Position numbers and translations under genes: made by a program. From contig NZ_CP094972.1 of NCBI RefSeq assembly GCF_025985425.1, forward strand, positions 1,116,001 through 1,180,000: a stretch of 64,000 nt of DNA. The letters run 5' to 3'. The notes beneath the pieces were generated by a model that saw only the letters and a program-made list of their open reading frames with translations, ran no database searches and had not been told where the DNA came from. Shown piece after piece: positions 51,401 through 63,119 of this stretch (position 1 is its first letter; every line of letters begins with the position of its first letter). The stretch is from Entomomonas sp. E2T0 (GTDB taxonomy: Bacteria; Pseudomonadota; Gammaproteobacteria; Pseudomonadales; Pseudomonadaceae).

Positions 51401-52660
51401 GAGTTAGCCGTTGCTGATGAGTTTGGCCGTGAGCGTGAGCGTTATAAATTACCTTATGGTGCTGTAATCACTATTAATGATGGTGACAAAGTAGCTCCAG
51501 GTGCAGTAATTGCTAAGTGGGATCCAAGTACTCACCCGATTGTTTCTGAAGTTGAAGGTATGGTTTCTTTCGTAGGTATGGAGGAAGGCATTACCATTAA
51601 GCGTCAAGCGGATGAATTAACGGGTTTAACCAATATTCAGGTAATGGATCCTAAAGATCGTCCAGTGGCGGGTAAAGATATTCGTCCAGCAGTTAAATTA
51701 ATTGATGCAAAAGGTAAGGATTTATTATTACCAGGTACTGATGTGCCAGCGCAATACTTATTACCTGCTAACGCCTTAGTAAACATTACTGATGGTGCGA
51801 AGATTGGTATCGGTGAAGTTATTGCCCGTATCCCAACAGAAACTGTTAAAACTCGTGATATTACGGGTGGTCTACCTCGAGTGGCCGATCTGTTTGAAGC
51901 ACGTCGTCCGAAAGAGCCTGCAATTCTTGCAGAAATTAGTGGTACGATTTCTTTCGGTAAAGAAACTAAAGGTAAACGTCGTTTAGTGATTACTCCAACT
52001 GATGGTGCAGAGCCATATGAAGAGTTAATTCCAAAATGGCGTCACCTTAACGTGTTTGAGGGTGAGCAAGTAAGCCGTGGTGAAGTAATTTCAGATGGCC
52101 CTAGCAATCCACATGATATTTTACGTTTATTAGGCGTTTCTGCTTTAGCACATTATATCGTGCAAGAGATTCAAGAAGTTTATCGTTTACAAGGTGTGAA
52201 GATTAATGATAAGCATATTGAAACGATCTTACGCCAAATGTTACGTAAAGTAGAAGTTTCTGAAACAGGTGATTCAAGCTTAATCAAAGGTGATCAGGCG
52301 GAATTAACTAAAGTACTTGAAGAAAATGAAGAGCTAGTAGCAGCTAATAAATTCCCAGCAAAATATGAGCGGATTTTATTAGGTATTACTAAAGCATCAT
52401 TATCTACAGAGTCCTTTATCTCTGCGGCTTCATTCCAAGAAACTACCCGTGTTCTTACTGAGGCAGCGGTAACAGGTAAACGTGATTATTTACGTGGACT
52501 TAAAGAAAACGTTGTGGTGGGTCGTTTGATACCAGCAGGTACTGGTTTGACTTACCATAATGAACGCAAACAAAAACGTGATATTGATCCAAATGCGCAA
52601 GTGAGTGCTGATGAAGTGGAAGCAGCATTAACAGAAGCATTAAACTTAACAGAAAATTAA
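48455..52660 (+). CDS. rpoC: RNA polymerase beta' subunit
   Basis: 1401 residues from a TTG start with a strong GGAGG ribosome binding site eight bases upstream; [13 protein letters not shown] matches Pseudomonas RpoC, also TTG-started. The N-terminal zinc motif is [20 protein letters not shown]. The catalytic magnesium loop NADFDGD has its three aspartates at about residues 460-464. The second zinc cluster includes [15 protein letters not shown]. Confidence 0.98.
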   Translation: MKDLLNLLKNQGQSGEFDAIRIGLASPEMIRSWSFGEVKKPETINYRTFKPERDGLFCAKIFGPVKDYECLCGKYKRLKHRGVICEKCGVEVALTKVRRERMGHIELASPTAHIWFLKSLPSRIGLLLDMTLRDIERVLYFESYVVIDPGMTTLEKGQLLNDEQYFEALEEFADEFDARMGAEAIRELLMQIDLEFEINRLREEIPQTNSETKIKKLSKRLKLMEAFKNSGNKPEWMILTVLPVLPPDLRPLVPLDGGRFATSDLNDLYRRVINRNNRLKRLLDLAAPDIIVRNEKRMLQESVDALLDNGRRGRAITGSNKRPLKSLADMIKGKQGRFRQNLLGKRVDYSGRSVITVGPTLRLHQCGLPKKMALELFKPFIFGKLEARGIATTIKAAKKMVERELPEVWDVLADVIREHPVLLNRAPTLHRLGIQAFEPVLIEGKAIQLHPLVCAAYNADFDGDQMAVHVPLTIEAQLEARALMMSTNNVLSPANGEPIIVPSQDVVLGLYYMTREAVNAKGEGRAFADLQEVDRAYRSGEAALHAKVKVRINEVVKDRDTGEITKNTRIVDTTIGRALLFQIVPDGLSFDVVNQPMKKKAISKLINQAYRTVGLKDTVIFADQLMYTGFAYSTLSGVSIGVNDFVIPDEKRRIIESATREVKEIESQYASGLVTQGEKYNKVIDLWSKANDEVSKAMMANLSKEKVIDREGKEVEQESFNSMYMMADSGARGSAAQIRQLAGMRGLMAKPDGSIIETPIIANFREGLNVLQYFISTHGARKGLADTALKTANSGYLTRRLVDVAQDLVVNERDCGTDQGLLMTAYIEGGEVVEPLAERVLGRVVANDVIKPGSKNEVIIPAGTLLDEKWVEFVEQMNVDEIFVRSPITCESRYGLCAQCYGRDLARGHLVNMGESVGVIAAQSIGEPGTQLTMRTFHIGGAASRSAAADSVQVKNGGTVRLHNLKHVVRADGALVAVSRSGELAVADEFGRERERYKLPYGAVITINDGDKVAPGAVIAKWDPSTHPIVSEVEGMVSFVGMEEGITIKRQADELTGLTNIQVMDPKDRPVAGKDIRPAVKLIDAKGKDLLLPGTDVPAQYLLPANALVNITDGAKIGIGEVIARIPTETVKTRDITGGLPRVADLFEARRPKEPAILAEISGTISFGKETKGKRRLVITPTDGAEPYEELIPKWRHLNVFEGEQVSRGEVISDGPSNPHDILRLLGVSALAHYIVQEIQEVYRLQGVKINDKHIETILRQMLRKVEVSETGDSSLIKGDQAELTKVLEENEELVAANKFPAKYERILLGITKASLSTESFISAASFQETTRVLTEAAVTGKRDYLRGLKENVVVGRLIPAGTGLTYHNERKQKRDIDPNAQVSADEVEAALTEALNLTEN

Positions 52661-52732
52661 GTTATATTGACAAAATATCATTGTTTGCTTGACGTGGGGA
52701 TTGATTGTCTTTAGACTTTATATCCCTAAATT

Positions 52733-52759
52733 TGGCGGGGTTTTGCCTCGCCATTTTTA
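52733..52759 (+). terminator. Terminator between rpoC and rpsL
   Basis: TGGCGGGG at 52733-52740 pairs with 52746-52753 (one G-U), loop TTTTG, then TTTTTAT. A promoter candidate, TTGACG-16-TAGACT (52690-52717), lies just upstream, so the hairpin could also attenuate rpsL transcription. Confidence 0.75.
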
Positions 52760-52791
52760 TTATGTTGTAAAAATGTTTCGTGGAGCGATAG

Positions 52792-53163
52792 ATGGCAACA
52801 ATTAATCAATTGGTGCGCAAGCCTCGCAAGCGTCTCGTCGAAAAAAGTGACGTGCCAGCTTTGCAGCGCTGCCCCCAACGTCGTGGAGTTTGTGTACGTG
52901 TTTACACAACTACACCTAAAAAACCAAACTCGGCTATGCGTAAAGTATGTCGTGTGCGTTTAACTAATGGTTACGAAGTGACTTCCTACATCGGTGGTGA
53001 AGGTCATAACTTGCAAGAGCATAGTGTTGTGCTTATCCGTGGTGGTCGTGTTAAAGACTTACCAGGTGTGCGTTACCACACTGTGCGTGGTTCTTTAGAC
53101 ACTACTGGTGTTAAAGACCGTAAGCAAGCTCGTTCAAAATATGGCGCGAAGCGTCCTAAGTAA
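52792..53163 (+). CDS. rpsL: 30S ribosomal protein S12
   Basis: Decoding-centre protein, 123 residues. The streptomycin-site lysines are wild type, in [12 protein letters not shown] and [12 protein letters not shown]. First gene of the str operon. Confidence 0.98.
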   Translation: MATINQLVRKPRKRLVEKSDVPALQRCPQRRGVCVRVYTTTPKKPNSAMRKVCRVRLTNGYEVTSYIGGEGHNLQEHSVVLIRGGRVKDLPGVRYHTVRGSLDTTGVKDRKQARSKYGAKRPK

Positions 53164-53234
53164 TTTTTAATTTTTTATTGAGTCGATAAGAGTAAGGACG
53201 GGGTTATCCCGAACTAACCTGAAGACCGTTTTAG

Positions 53235-53720
<486 letters not shown>

Positions 53721-53745
53721 CTGTTAACTATACAACGAGGACCTT

Positions 53746-55848
53746 ATGGCTCGTACAACTCCTATTAATCGTTATCGTAATATTGGTATCTGTGCTCACG
53801 TTGATGCTGGTAAAACTACCACTACAGAGCGTATTCTGTTCTATACGGGTGTAAATCACAAGTTAGGTGAAGTTCATGATGGTGCTGCTACCATGGACTG
53901 GATGGAACAAGAGCAAGAGCGCGGTATTACTATTACTTCTGCTGCAACAACAGCATTTTGGTCTGGCTCAAATAAGCAGTTTGATAATTATCGTGTTAAC
54001 GTAATTGATACTCCTGGTCACGTTGACTTTACTATTGAAGTAGAGCGTTCACTACGTGTACTTGATGGTGCCGTAGTAGTATTTTGTGGTACTTCTGGTG
54101 TTGAACCACAATCTGAAACTGTATGGCGTCAAGCAAATAAGTATTGCGTACCTCGTGTTGTGTACGTTAATAAAATGGACCGTGCAGGTGCTAACTTCTT
54201 ACGTGTTGTTGACCAAATCAAAAATCGTTTAGGTCATACACCTGTACCTATTCAACTTCCAATTGGTGCTGAAGATAACTTCCAAGGCCAAATAGATTTG
54301 TTAAAAATGAAAGCAATCTATTGGAATGAAGATGATAAAGGTGTAACTTATCGCGAAGAAGAAATTCCTGCAGAGCTACAAGCACAAGCTGAAGAATACC
54401 GTTCTAGTATGGTTGAAGCAGCTGCTGAAGCTAATGAAGAGTTAATGAATAAATACTTAGAAGAAGGTGACTTATCTTATGATGATATCGTTGCTGGTCT
54501 ACGTATTCGTACATTAGCTAATGAAATTGTGCCTGCTGTTTGTGGTTCTTCCTTTAAAAATAAAGGTGTACCATTAGTATTGGACGCAGTTATTCAATTC
54601 TTACCAGCACCTGATGAAATTCCTGCTATTAAAGGAACTGATCCAGATGATGAAGAGAAACATGATGAGCGTCATGCTGATGATAATGAACCATTCTCAG
54701 CATTAGCATTTAAAATTGCTTCTGATAAATTCGTAGGAACTTTAACTTTCGTACGTGTTTATTCAGGTGTATTAAAATCAGGCGACTCTGTAATTAACTC
54801 TGTAAAGGGTAAAAAAGAGCGTGTTGGTCGTATGGTGCAAATGCACGCTAACGATCGTAAAGAAATTGATGAAGTACGTGCAGGTGATATTGCTGCGCTT
54901 ATCGGTATGAAAGATGTTACTACAGGTGATACTTTATGCGATAACGACAAGCAAATTATCCTTGAGCGTATGGACTTCCCAGAGCCAGTGATTTCGGTAG
55001 CTGTTGAGCCAAAAACTAAAGCTGACCAAGAAAAAATGGGTCTTGCTTTAAGTAAATTAGCTCAAGAAGATCCTTCATTCCGTGTAAAAACTGATGAAGA
55101 ATCAGGCCAAACCATTATTTCTGGTATGGGTGAGTTGCACTTAGACATCATCGTTGATCGTATGAAACGCGAATTTGGTGTTGAGGCTAATATTGGTAAA
55201 CCACAAGTTGCTTACCGTGAAGCGATTCGTAATACCTGTGAAGTTGAAGGTAAATATGTTCGCCAATCAGGTGGTCGTGGTCAATATGGTCATTGTTGGA
55301 TTCGTTTTGCTCCTGCTGATGAAGGGCAAGAAGGTTTAGTATTTATTAACGAAATCGTTGGTGGTGCTATTCCTAAAGAATATATTCCAGCTATCCAGAA
55401 GGGTATTGAAGAACAGATGAAAAACGGTGTTGTTGCCGGTTATCCTCTGTTAGGTTTAAAAGCAACAGTATTTGATGGTTCATACCATGATGTTGACTCT
55501 TCCGAGATGGCATTTAAATTTGCTGCTTCAATGGCAACTAAACAACTTTCTACCAAAGGTGGAGCTGTGTTGTTAGAGCCTATTATGAAAGTTGAAGTAG
55601 TAACTCCTGAAGACTACATGGGCGATGTAATGGGTGACCTTAACCGCCGTCGTGGTATGATTCAGGGTATGGAAGATTCTGTTTCTGGTACCGTTATTAG
55701 AGCAGAAGTTCCATTGGGTGAAATGTTCGGTTATGCTACTGATGTTCGCTCAATGTCTCAGGGTCGTGCAAGTTACTCTATGGAGTTCTTGAAATATGCT
55801 GAGGCACCATCAAATATTGCTGAAGCAATTAGTAAAAAACAAGGTTAA
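53746..55848 (+). CDS. fusA: Elongation factor G
   Basis: Translocation GTPase, 700 residues. P-loop [13 protein letters not shown] near residue 17, DTPGHVDF and NKMDRAGA G motifs, and the domain IV segment [20 protein letters not shown] gives a good ribosome binding site. Cotranscribed with rpsG and tuf. Confidence 0.98.
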   Translation: MARTTPINRYRNIGICAHVDAGKTTTTERILFYTGVNHKLGEVHDGAATMDWMEQEQERGITITSAATTAFWSGSNKQFDNYRVNVIDTPGHVDFTIEVERSLRVLDGAVVVFCGTSGVEPQSETVWRQANKYCVPRVVYVNKMDRAGANFLRVVDQIKNRLGHTPVPIQLPIGAEDNFQGQIDLLKMKAIYWNEDDKGVTYREEEIPAELQAQAEEYRSSMVEAAAEANEELMNKYLEEGDLSYDDIVAGLRIRTLANEIVPAVCGSSFKNKGVPLVLDAVIQFLPAPDEIPAIKGTDPDDEEKHDERHADDNEPFSALAFKIASDKFVGTLTFVRVYSGVLKSGDSVINSVKGKKERVGRMVQMHANDRKEIDEVRAGDIAALIGMKDVTTGDTLCDNDKQIILERMDFPEPVISVAVEPKTKADQEKMGLALSKLAQEDPSFRVKTDEESGQTIISGMGELHLDIIVDRMKREFGVEANIGKPQVAYREAIRNTCEVEGKYVRQSGGRGQYGHCWIRFAPADEGQEGLVFINEIVGGAIPKEYIPAIQKGIEEQMKNGVVAGYPLLGLKATVFDGSYHDVDSSEMAFKFAASMATKQLSTKGGAVLLEPIMKVEVVTPEDYMGDVMGDLNRRRGMIQGMEDSVSGTVIRAEVPLGEMFGYATDVRSMSQGRASYSMEFLKYAEAPSNIAEAISKKQG

Positions 55849-55882
55849 TATTTCCATTTGATTTGATAAGAGGTTTATTCTC

Positions 55883-57076
55883 GTGGCTAAGGAAAAATTT
55901 GAACGTAACAAACCCCACGTAAACGTAGGTACAATCGGTCACGTGGACCATGGTAAAACTACTCTAACAGCAGCATTAACTAAAGTGTGCTCTGATACTT
56001 GGGGTGGTTCTGCTAAAGCATTCGACCAAATCGATAATGCTCCAGAAGAAAAGGCGCGTGGTATTACTATTAATACATCTCACGTAGAGTACGACTCTCC
56101 AGCTCGTCACTACGCACACGTTGACTGCCCAGGCCATGCTGACTATGTTAAAAACATGATCACTGGTGCTGCACAAATGGATGGTGCTATCCTTGTTTGT
56201 TCAGCTGCTGATGGTCCTATGCCACAAACTCGTGAGCACATCTTATTGTCTCGTCAAGTAGGTGTACCTTACATTGTGGTATTCTTAAACAAAGCAGATA
56301 TGGTTGATGATGCTGAGTTGATCGAATTAGTAGAAATGGAAGTTCGTGACTTATTAAATAGTTATGATTTCCCTGGTGATGATACGCCTATCATTATCGG
56401 TTCTGCATTAATGGCATTAGAAGGTAAAGATGATAATGGTATCGGTGTTTCTGCTGTACAAAAATTAGTTGAAACTTTAGATTCCTATATTCCTGAGCCT
56501 GTACGTGCTATTGATCAACCATTCTTAATGCCAATCGAAGACGTATTCTCAATCTCTGGTCGTGGTACTGTGGTAACTGGTCGTGTTGAGCGTGGTATTG
56601 TTAAGACTGGTGAAGAAATTGAAATCGTTGGTTTACGTCCAACTACTAAAACTACTTGTACTGGTGTTGAAATGTTCCGTAAATTGCTAGACGAAGGTCG
56701 TGCAGGTGAGAACATTGGTGCATTATTACGTGGTACTAAGCGTGAAGACGTTGAGCGTGGTCAAGTATTAGCTAAACCAGGTTCTATCACTCCTCACACT
56801 GAGTTTGAATGTGAAGTGTACATTTTGTCAAAAGAAGAAGGTGGTCGTCACACTCCTTTCTTCAAAGGCTACCGTCCACAATTCTACTTCCGTACTACTG
56901 ACGTAACTGGTTCTTGTGAATTACCAGAAGGTACTGAAATGGTTATGCCAGGTGATAACGTGAAAATGGTTGTTACTTTAATTAACCCAATCGCGATGGA
57001 AGACGGTTTACGTTTTGCTATTCGTGAAGGTGGTCGTACAGTAGGTGCAGGTGTTGTATCTAAAATCCTTAAATAA
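55883..57076 (+). CDS. tuf: Elongation factor Tu
   Basis: Delivers aminoacyl-tRNA to the ribosome, 397 residues from a GTG start with AGAGG upstream. [18 protein letters not shown] and NKADM are the GTPase motifs. It lies 34 bases after fusA. It is the only tuf gene in the window: the second copy expected between tRNA-Thr and tRNA-Trp is absent, and rpsJ does not follow. Confidence 0.98.
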   Translation: MAKEKFERNKPHVNVGTIGHVDHGKTTLTAALTKVCSDTWGGSAKAFDQIDNAPEEKARGITINTSHVEYDSPARHYAHVDCPGHADYVKNMITGAAQMDGAILVCSAADGPMPQTREHILLSRQVGVPYIVVFLNKADMVDDAELIELVEMEVRDLLNSYDFPGDDTPIIIGSALMALEGKDDNGIGVSAVQKLVETLDSYIPEPVRAIDQPFLMPIEDVFSISGRGTVVTGRVERGIVKTGEEIEIVGLRPTTKTTCTGVEMFRKLLDEGRAGENIGALLRGTKREDVERGQVLAKPGSITPHTEFECEVYILSKEEGGRHTPFFKGYRPQFYFRTTDVTGSCELPEGTEMVMPGDNVKMVVTLINPIAMEDGLRFAIREGGRTVGAGVVSKILK

Positions 57077-57093
57077 TTAGGATTTACCTGTTA

Positions 57094-57121
57094 AAAAGCC
57101 CAACTTATGTTGGGCTTTTTT
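57094..57121 (+). terminator. Rho-independent terminator of the str operon
   Basis: AAAAGCCCAAC pairs perfectly with GTTGGGCTTTT around TTAT and continues into a T tract. It closes the operon directly after tuf. The following gap up to 57355 is AT-rich and must carry the moxR promoter. Confidence 0.95.
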
Positions 57122-57355
57122 ATTGTTAATAGTTTATAAAAATACAATAAGCAACTAATTTAGTTTTTGGATTAAGATTACTAATTTCATCATTTCTCGG
57201 GTAAATTGTTTTACAATTATTTTGTGGAATCTTGTATTATTAACTGTTAGATTCTACATTTACCCCATTAATCTCTACTTATACGGTGTTATTTTACTGT
57301 TCTTTTAACACATTTTAACTTATTAGATCTCTCTGTATTGTCAAAGGATTATTAA

Positions 57356-58264
57356 ATGCTCACCAAACTAAATAACTGTATTAATATCGTTAATAAAGTG
57401 GTCTTAGGAAAAGACTTACAAGTTCGGTTAGCGGTTACCTGTTTACTGGCAAAAGGCCATCTATTATTAGAAGATTTACCTGGAATGGGTAAAACAACAT
57501 TAAGCCAAGCATTGGCTAGAGTGATGGGACTCTCCTTTCAACGTATTCAATTTACTTCTGATTTATTACCTGGTGATATTTTAGGGACTTCAGTTTTTGA
57601 TAAAAATAGTGGTGAGTTTATTTTCCATCCTGGTCCTATTTTTGTTGAGTTAGTGTTAGCAGATGAAATCAATCGAGCTACACCTAAGAGTCAAAGTGCT
57701 TTATTAGAAGCCATGGAGGAGGGACAAGTAACAATTGAGGGAATGACTAGACTGTTGCCTGATCCTTTTTTTGTAATTGCTACGCAAAATCCTTCTAATC
57801 AGGGAGGCACTTTTGCACTCCCTGATTCGCAATTAGACCGTTTTCTAATGCGTTTATCTTTAGGTTATCCTGCACAAGCTGCAGAAAAAGCCTTATTAAT
57901 GGGTCAAGCAAGGCGTAGTATCTTGCCAAATATAGAGCCCATTTTAACACATCAAGAGTTAAAACAAGCACAAGCAATCATTCCTCAAATAAAAACCAGT
58001 GAAGCTATTATTGATTATATTTTAAGGATAGTGACATTATCTCGTGTGGAGGATGGTTTTGGTGAAGGGTTGTCTCCCCGAGCCAGTTTAGGGTTATTAG
58101 CGGCTGCTAGGTCATGGGCCTATTTAGCAGGTCGTGATTATGTAATTCCTGAGGATGTGCAAGCAGTTTTGCCAGCAGTTGTGGGGCATCGTCTACATGA
58201 TCAAATAGGGCAGCAAGGTGGGGCGTTGGTTCAACAATTGTTAACGAAAGTTCCTGTTATCTAA
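57356..58264 (+). CDS. MoxR-family AAA+ ATPase
   Basis: 302 residues. Walker A GMGKTT starts near residue 43, Walker B is in VLADEINRA near residue 103, and sensor 1 in FFVIATQNPSNQGG. The C-terminal lid contains SPRASLGLLAAARSWA. MoxR ATPases act as chaperones for maturation of complexes, typically beside DUF58 and VWA proteins. Its stop overlaps the next start (TAATG), so it heads a three-gene operon. Confidence 0.94.
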   Translation: MLTKLNNCINIVNKVVLGKDLQVRLAVTCLLAKGHLLLEDLPGMGKTTLSQALARVMGLSFQRIQFTSDLLPGDILGTSVFDKNSGEFIFHPGPIFVELVLADEINRATPKSQSALLEAMEEGQVTIEGMTRLLPDPFFVIATQNPSNQGGTFALPDSQLDRFLMRLSLGYPAQAAEKALLMGQARRSILPNIEPILTHQELKQAQAIIPQIKTSEAIIDYILRIVTLSRVEDGFGEGLSPRASLGLLAAARSWAYLAGRDYVIPEDVQAVLPAVVGHRLHDQIGQQGGALVQQLLTKVPVI

Positions 58265-59232
58265 TGGCTATTTTCAGTAAGCAATTTGAAAAATGGGTCG
58301 ATAAGCGAATGCTTGTTGGTCGAGAGATATCGCTTAATAGTAAACGGGTATATGTACTGCCTACTAAGGCAGGTTTAGCCTTTATGCTATTACTATTTAT
58401 TATTTTATTGGTAGGCATTAATTATCAAAATAACCTAGCTTATGGGCTTTGTTTTTTATTAAGTGCCGTTATGTTCCTTACCATTATTCATACTTGCCGG
58501 AACTTATCAGGGATTAAACTGATCAATGCTGGAGCAGAACCTGTTTTTGCAGGTGATTTGGCTAATTTTAGAATGCGCCTTGAAGTTACTAAAGGAGCAA
58601 CAAGACAAGCGATAGCAGTTATTTGGAATGATGACCGAAAAAAGCAAGAGGACAATAATTTACAGCTAATAGATATTGAGAAGTTAGCAGGTGCTGAATT
58701 ACTATTGGCTAAATTAGCTAAAAAGCGTGGTATCTTTTCTCCAGGAAAAGTCCATTTAGAAACTCAATTTCCATTAGGATTATTTGTTACTTGGGTGCAG
58801 ATTGACCTATTATTTAAAGTGGTTGTTTATCCTAAGCCTATTGAGGGGGTGATTTCGACGCTTGGTCATACAGGTAGTGAAGAAGAAGGGCTACATGCTC
58901 ATGGTAAAGGTGTCGATGATTTTCAAGGATTACGTACTTATCAACCTGGTGATTCTATGCGCTTGGTTAACTGGAAATCTTTTTCTAAAGGACAGGGACT
59001 GTTTGTAAGAGATTTTTCAGCGTTAGCGGGTAAGGAGCCTTGGTTGGATTTTGATCAAGTAGATGGCAGTGTTGAGCATCGTTTATCTGTACTTTGTTTT
59101 TGGGTATTGAAAATGGAGCAAGAGCAACAACCTTACGGAGTGAGGTTGCCTGGATTAGAGTTAACTCCGTCTATAGGTGATAAACATAAATTAGCAGCAT
59201 TATATGCTTTAGCCATGCATGGAGTAACATAA
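58264..59232 (+). CDS. DUF58 domain membrane protein
   Basis: 322 residues. Two close helices (about 35-75) anchor it in the inner membrane. The DUF58 core near residues 200-260 reads GSEEEGLHAHGKGVDDFQGL and continues into YQPGDSMRLVNWKSFSKG, the family signature, followed by a region resembling a von Willebrand A fold. The function is unknown; it is nearly always linked to MoxR and a transglutaminase. It overlaps both neighbours by one base. Confidence 0.9.
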   Translation: MAIFSKQFEKWVDKRMLVGREISLNSKRVYVLPTKAGLAFMLLLFIILLVGINYQNNLAYGLCFLLSAVMFLTIIHTCRNLSGIKLINAGAEPVFAGDLANFRMRLEVTKGATRQAIAVIWNDDRKKQEDNNLQLIDIEKLAGAELLLAKLAKKRGIFSPGKVHLETQFPLGLFVTWVQIDLLFKVVVYPKPIEGVISTLGHTGSEEEGLHAHGKGVDDFQGLRTYQPGDSMRLVNWKSFSKGQGLFVRDFSALAGKEPWLDFDQVDGSVEHRLSVLCFWVLKMEQEQQPYGVRLPGLELTPSIGDKHKLAALYALAMHGVT

Positions 59233-61241
59233 TGACAGGAAATACTGCATTAGTTACTCGTAATGGTTTAACTTGGTTATTGATTGCTCAAGCATTAGCT
59301 ATTTTCCCTTTATTATTTTATTTACCTTGGTGGACTTTAGGTCTTTGGTTAGGGTGTGCTTTATGGCGCATCCAAATTTACCGAATGAAATTTAATTACC
59401 CCAATAAAATTATCAAAGTTGGTTTGGTTGTTGTTATTGGTGTTGGTATTTATTTGACGCGTGGTACTGTTTTAGGATTAGAAGGTGGGCTTGCGTTACT
59501 TGTTGCTGCTTTTTCATTAAAGTTAATAGAACTAAAGACTAAACGAGATGCATTAGTTATTCTTTATATAGGTTTTTTAGTAGTAACTACACTTTATCTT
59601 TATGATAATAGTTTTGCTTGGGTAAGTTACTCATTATTGCCCATAGTGACCTTAATAGCTGCACTAATAGGACTTAACCAAATAAAATTGGCTACGCATT
59701 CATTTGCTACAGTGAAGTTAGCAAGTATTTTATTATTGCAAGCATTGCCATTAATGCTCGTTTTATTTTTCTTTTTCCCAAGGCTAGATCCTTTATGGAC
59801 ATTGCCTATGCCTAAAAAACAGCAAGTTACAGGGGTCTCAAATAAGATGACACCTGGTGAAATTGCTAATATGGCAAAATCTTCAGAATTAGTATTGCGT
59901 GCTACTTTTACAGATGGCAATATTCCGGCACGAAATAAATTATATTGGCGGGCTTTAACTTTAGAAACTTATAATGGTCGTACTTGGACGCAAGCATGGG
60001 ATGTTGAATACCATATAGGTAAAGAACCAATTTGGCGCGCAGTACCAAATAATAGAGATCAAACAAGTTATAGTATTATTATGCAACCTAGCTCACAGAC
60101 TTGGGTTATAGCATTAGATACTGCCCAAACTTTACCTAATCATGTGGTTCGTTCAGCAGATTTCCATTTAGAACGTAATAAACCAATAGATACAGTTTAT
60201 TCATATCAGTTAACCTCAACACTTAATGCATTAAAGGAACCTAATCAAACACCTCGTGTTAATATTAATCAACAGCTGCCCGTTAATAATAGTGATCCTC
60301 GTGCTAGAGCATTTGGTGAAGAGTTAAGAAAAACTTATCAAGGAAACACTAGTCAGATTGTAGATGCATTATTAAAGCGTTTTCATAATGAGCCCTACCA
60401 CTATACATTGAATACACCAGATTTAGGACAAAATAGTGTTGATGCTTTCTTTTTTGATACCAAAAGAGGATTTTGTGAACATTATGCCAGTGCTACTACT
60501 TTTATTTTAAGGGCAGCAGGAATTCCAGCTAGGGTCATACTAGGTTACCAAGGAGGTGAAATAAATACAGCAGGTAATTTTGTACAAGTTCGGCAGTTTG
60601 ATGCACATGCGTGGGTTGAGTATTGGGAGCAAGGAAAGGGCTGGGTAACGATTGACCCTACTTTTCAAGTAGCGCCAAGCCGTATCGAAGCGGGATTAAA
60701 TGAAGCATTGTCAGAAGATGAACAAACACAAGCAGGTAATAATGCTTTGATTGGATATGGTACAGATAGTATTTTTACTAAGTTACGTATGAGTTGGGAA
60801 AACTTTAATAATGAATGGGATATTTTTATCTCAGGTTATAATACGGATCAACAACGTGGTATCTTACAAAAGATCTTTGGTAAAACAAATCTTACTTATT
60901 TAGGAATATTATTAGTAATAGGTATTGTTGTAATCACAGTAATATGGATGCTGCTATTATTAAAACCATGGAAACGTGAAAAAGATCCAGTGCTTAGATA
61001 TTATCAACAGTTTGAGAGGTTGCTTGCTGTACAAGGTATTAGACGAGAGTTAGGCGAGGGGCCAAATGATTTTGCATTAAGGGCTATGCAAGCGCTACCT
61101 AGCTATCAAGAGCAAATTAAAGCATTTAATGAAGCGTTTATTGCTCAACAGTATGCAGGACAAAATTCTTTACATACATTAAAGCAAGCATTGGAAAACT
61201 TTAGAAAAGCGTTACCATGGAAGAAAAAAATGAGAGGATAA
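59232..61241 (+). CDS. tgpA: TgpA-type membrane transglutaminase
   Basis: 669 residues, almost the length of P. aeruginosa TgpA. Six N-terminal helices (about 10-190, DUF3488) are followed by a periplasmic transglutaminase domain with Cys415 in GFCEHYASA, His459 in DAHAWVEYW and Asp475 in TIDPT: a complete triad. A further helix lies at 552-575, with a C-terminal DUF4129 region after it. TgpA is important for viability and linked to the cell envelope in Pseudomonas; its substrate is unknown. It is the last gene of the moxR-DUF58-tgpA operon. Confidence 0.92.
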   Translation: MTGNTALVTRNGLTWLLIAQALAIFPLLFYLPWWTLGLWLGCALWRIQIYRMKFNYPNKIIKVGLVVVIGVGIYLTRGTVLGLEGGLALLVAAFSLKLIELKTKRDALVILYIGFLVVTTLYLYDNSFAWVSYSLLPIVTLIAALIGLNQIKLATHSFATVKLASILLLQALPLMLVLFFFFPRLDPLWTLPMPKKQQVTGVSNKMTPGEIANMAKSSELVLRATFTDGNIPARNKLYWRALTLETYNGRTWTQAWDVEYHIGKEPIWRAVPNNRDQTSYSIIMQPSSQTWVIALDTAQTLPNHVVRSADFHLERNKPIDTVYSYQLTSTLNALKEPNQTPRVNINQQLPVNNSDPRARAFGEELRKTYQGNTSQIVDALLKRFHNEPYHYTLNTPDLGQNSVDAFFFDTKRGFCEHYASATTFILRAAGIPARVILGYQGGEINTAGNFVQVRQFDAHAWVEYWEQGKGWVTIDPTFQVAPSRIEAGLNEALSEDEQTQAGNNALIGYGTDSIFTKLRMSWENFNNEWDIFISGYNTDQQRGILQKIFGKTNLTYLGILLVIGIVVITVIWMLLLLKPWKREKDPVLRYYQQFERLLAVQGIRRELGEGPNDFALRAMQALPSYQEQIKAFNEAFIAQQYAGQNSLHTLKQALENFRKALPWKKKMRG

Positions 61242-61268
61242 TAGGGCTATTATTAAGATAGCCCTATT
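61240..61268. terminator. Bidirectional terminator tgpA/usp
   Basis: AATAGGGCTAT at 61240-61250 pairs perfectly with 61258-61268 around seven bases, between convergent genes. Confidence 0.7.
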
Positions 61269-61272
61269 ATGA

Positions 61273-61722
61273 TTATTCGTTGTTGGTTTTGTGTTGCAGG
61301 GCAATAGCTAAAATATCACAAGGAGCGTTTTGTAATAAATCCTTGGTAGTTGAACCTAATAATAAAGCAAGTCCATGACGACCGTGACTGCCTACTACAA
61401 TAAGATCACAATCATTTTCTTGGGCTACCCGATGAATTTCTTGACGAGCTTGGCCATAGCATAAGAAGCATTGCTCGCTTGTTAAGGTAGGATAATCAGT
61501 TATATAAGTATCTAATCTTTCCCGAGCGTGTTGCATTTGCTCTTGTTGCAAGGTAGACAAATCCATTGGTACATCACCACCAAAGGCGAGTGAAACGGGT
61601 TCTAAAATATGAATTAATGAAACTTTAGCTTGGTATAGGTTTGCTAGTTCAGTAGCTTGTTGTATAACGTGTGGACTTTCTTCAGTTAGGTCAATTGCAA
61701 CAAGTAGATGTTTATAAGCCAT
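61273..61722 (-). CDS. Universal stress protein (UspA family)
   Basis: 149 residues, one Usp domain. The start MAYKHLLVAIDLTEES and the nucleotide-binding GSHGRHGLALLLGSTT near residue 112 are characteristic; the G-x2-G-x9-GS pattern suggests an ATP-binding UspFG or UspA-like member. Likely cytoplasmic and induced in stress or stationary phase. No operon partner. Confidence 0.92.
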   Translation of the reverse strand: MAYKHLLVAIDLTEESPHVIQQATELANLYQAKVSLIHILEPVSLAFGGDVPMDLSTLQQEQMQHARERLDTYITDYPTLTSEQCFLCYGQARQEIHRVAQENDCDLIVVGSHGRHGLALLLGSTTKDLLQNAPCDILAIALQHKTNNE

Positions 61723-61821
61723 AAGAATATCCTTCAGTTTTTGAATTAATTATTATTATAATTAGTTTATAGCAGATTGAATCATTTATTACGACATGAA
61801 TCAATCTGCGCTTATTATCTA

Positions 61822-63003
61822 TTAGTAGAATGCCTGAAGACCAGTTTGGGCACGACCAAGAATTAACGCATGGATATCATGGGTTCCTTCATAGGTATTA
61901 ACTACTTCTAGATTTACTAAATGACGAGCAATACTGAATTCATCACTAATGCCATTCCCACCTAGCATATCACGTGCTAAACGGGCTATATCTAATGCTT
62001 TACCACATGAGTTACGCTTCATAATAGAAGTGATTTCAACAGCTGCGGTACCTTCATCCTTCATACGTGCTAAACGTAAACAGCCTTGTAGGCCTAAGGT
62101 AATTTCAGTTTGCATATCTGCTAGTTTCTTTTGGATAAGCTGATTAGCAGCTAGAGGACGACCAAATTGTTTACGGTCTAGTACATATTGGCGAGCTACA
62201 TGCCAGCAGTCTTCTGCAGCACCTAGAGCACCCCATGCAATACCGAAGCGTGCTGAGTTTAAGCAAGTGAAAGGACCTTTTAAGCCTCTAACATCTGGGA
62301 AAGCATTTTCTTCAGGTACAAATACGCTATCCATTACAATTTCACCTGTAATAGATGCTTTTAAGCCTACTTTGCCATGAATAGCAGGTGCAGAAAGACC
62401 TTTCCAGCCCTTCTCAAGAATAAAACCACGGATCTTACCTTCATCATCTTTCGCCCATACTACAAATACATCAGCAATAGGACTATTAGTGATCCACATT
62501 TTATTACCTGATAATTGGTAACCACCATCTACTTTACGAGCACGAGTTTCCATTCCACCTGGGTCTGAACCATGATTAGGTTCAGTTAGGCCAAAGCAAC
62601 CGATCCATTCACCAGTGGCTAATTTAGGAAGATATTTTTGTTTTTGTGCTTCAGTACCAAATTCATTAATAGGTACCATTACTAATGAGGATTGCACACT
62701 CATCATAGAACGGTAGCCAGAGTCAACACGTTCAACTTCACGAGCGATAAGGCCGTAGCAAACATAATTTAAACCGCTGCCACCATAGGCTTCAGGAATC
62801 GTACAACCAAGTAAACCAGTTTCTCCCATTTCACGGAAAATATTGGGGTCGGTTGTTTCATTACGGAATGCATTGGAAACGCGGGGAGCTAATTTATCTT
62901 GGGCAAACTGTTGAGCGGTATTACGTACCATACGCTCTTCTTCTGTTAATTGCTGGTCCAACAGTAATGGGTCATCCCAAACGAAGCTCGCTTTATTAGT
63001 CAT
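61822..63003 (-). CDS. gcdH: Glutaryl-CoA dehydrogenase
   Basis: FAD-dependent oxidative decarboxylation of glutaryl-CoA to crotonyl-CoA in lysine and tryptophan breakdown. 393 residues. [20 protein letters not shown] at the start, [20 protein letters not shown] in the flavin-binding region, and the catalytic Glu in [15 protein letters not shown] identify GcdH rather than a generic acyl-CoA dehydrogenase. The usual partner, a CoA-transferase gene, is not in the window, nor is the divergent LysR regulator found in Pseudomonas. Confidence 0.93.
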   Translation of the reverse strand: MTNKASFVWDDPLLLDQQLTEEERMVRNTAQQFAQDKLAPRVSNAFRNETTDPNIFREMGETGLLGCTIPEAYGGSGLNYVCYGLIAREVERVDSGYRSMMSVQSSLVMVPINEFGTEAQKQKYLPKLATGEWIGCFGLTEPNHGSDPGGMETRARKVDGGYQLSGNKMWITNSPIADVFVVWAKDDEGKIRGFILEKGWKGLSAPAIHGKVGLKASITGEIVMDSVFVPEENAFPDVRGLKGPFTCLNSARFGIAWGALGAAEDCWHVARQYVLDRKQFGRPLAANQLIQKKLADMQTEITLGLQGCLRLARMKDEGTAAVEITSIMKRNSCGKALDIARLARDMLGGNGISDEFSIARHLVNLEVVNTYEGTHDIHALILGRAQTGLQAFY

Positions 63004-63119
63004 ATATTAATCCTCGAGAATTTATTAATTATTTTTCAAGTCACCTAATTAAGGTTAGATACTTAAGCTTAGATTAAGTATAGGTTGTTATTGTCTAATT
63101 TGTTACTTGATAGTGCAAG

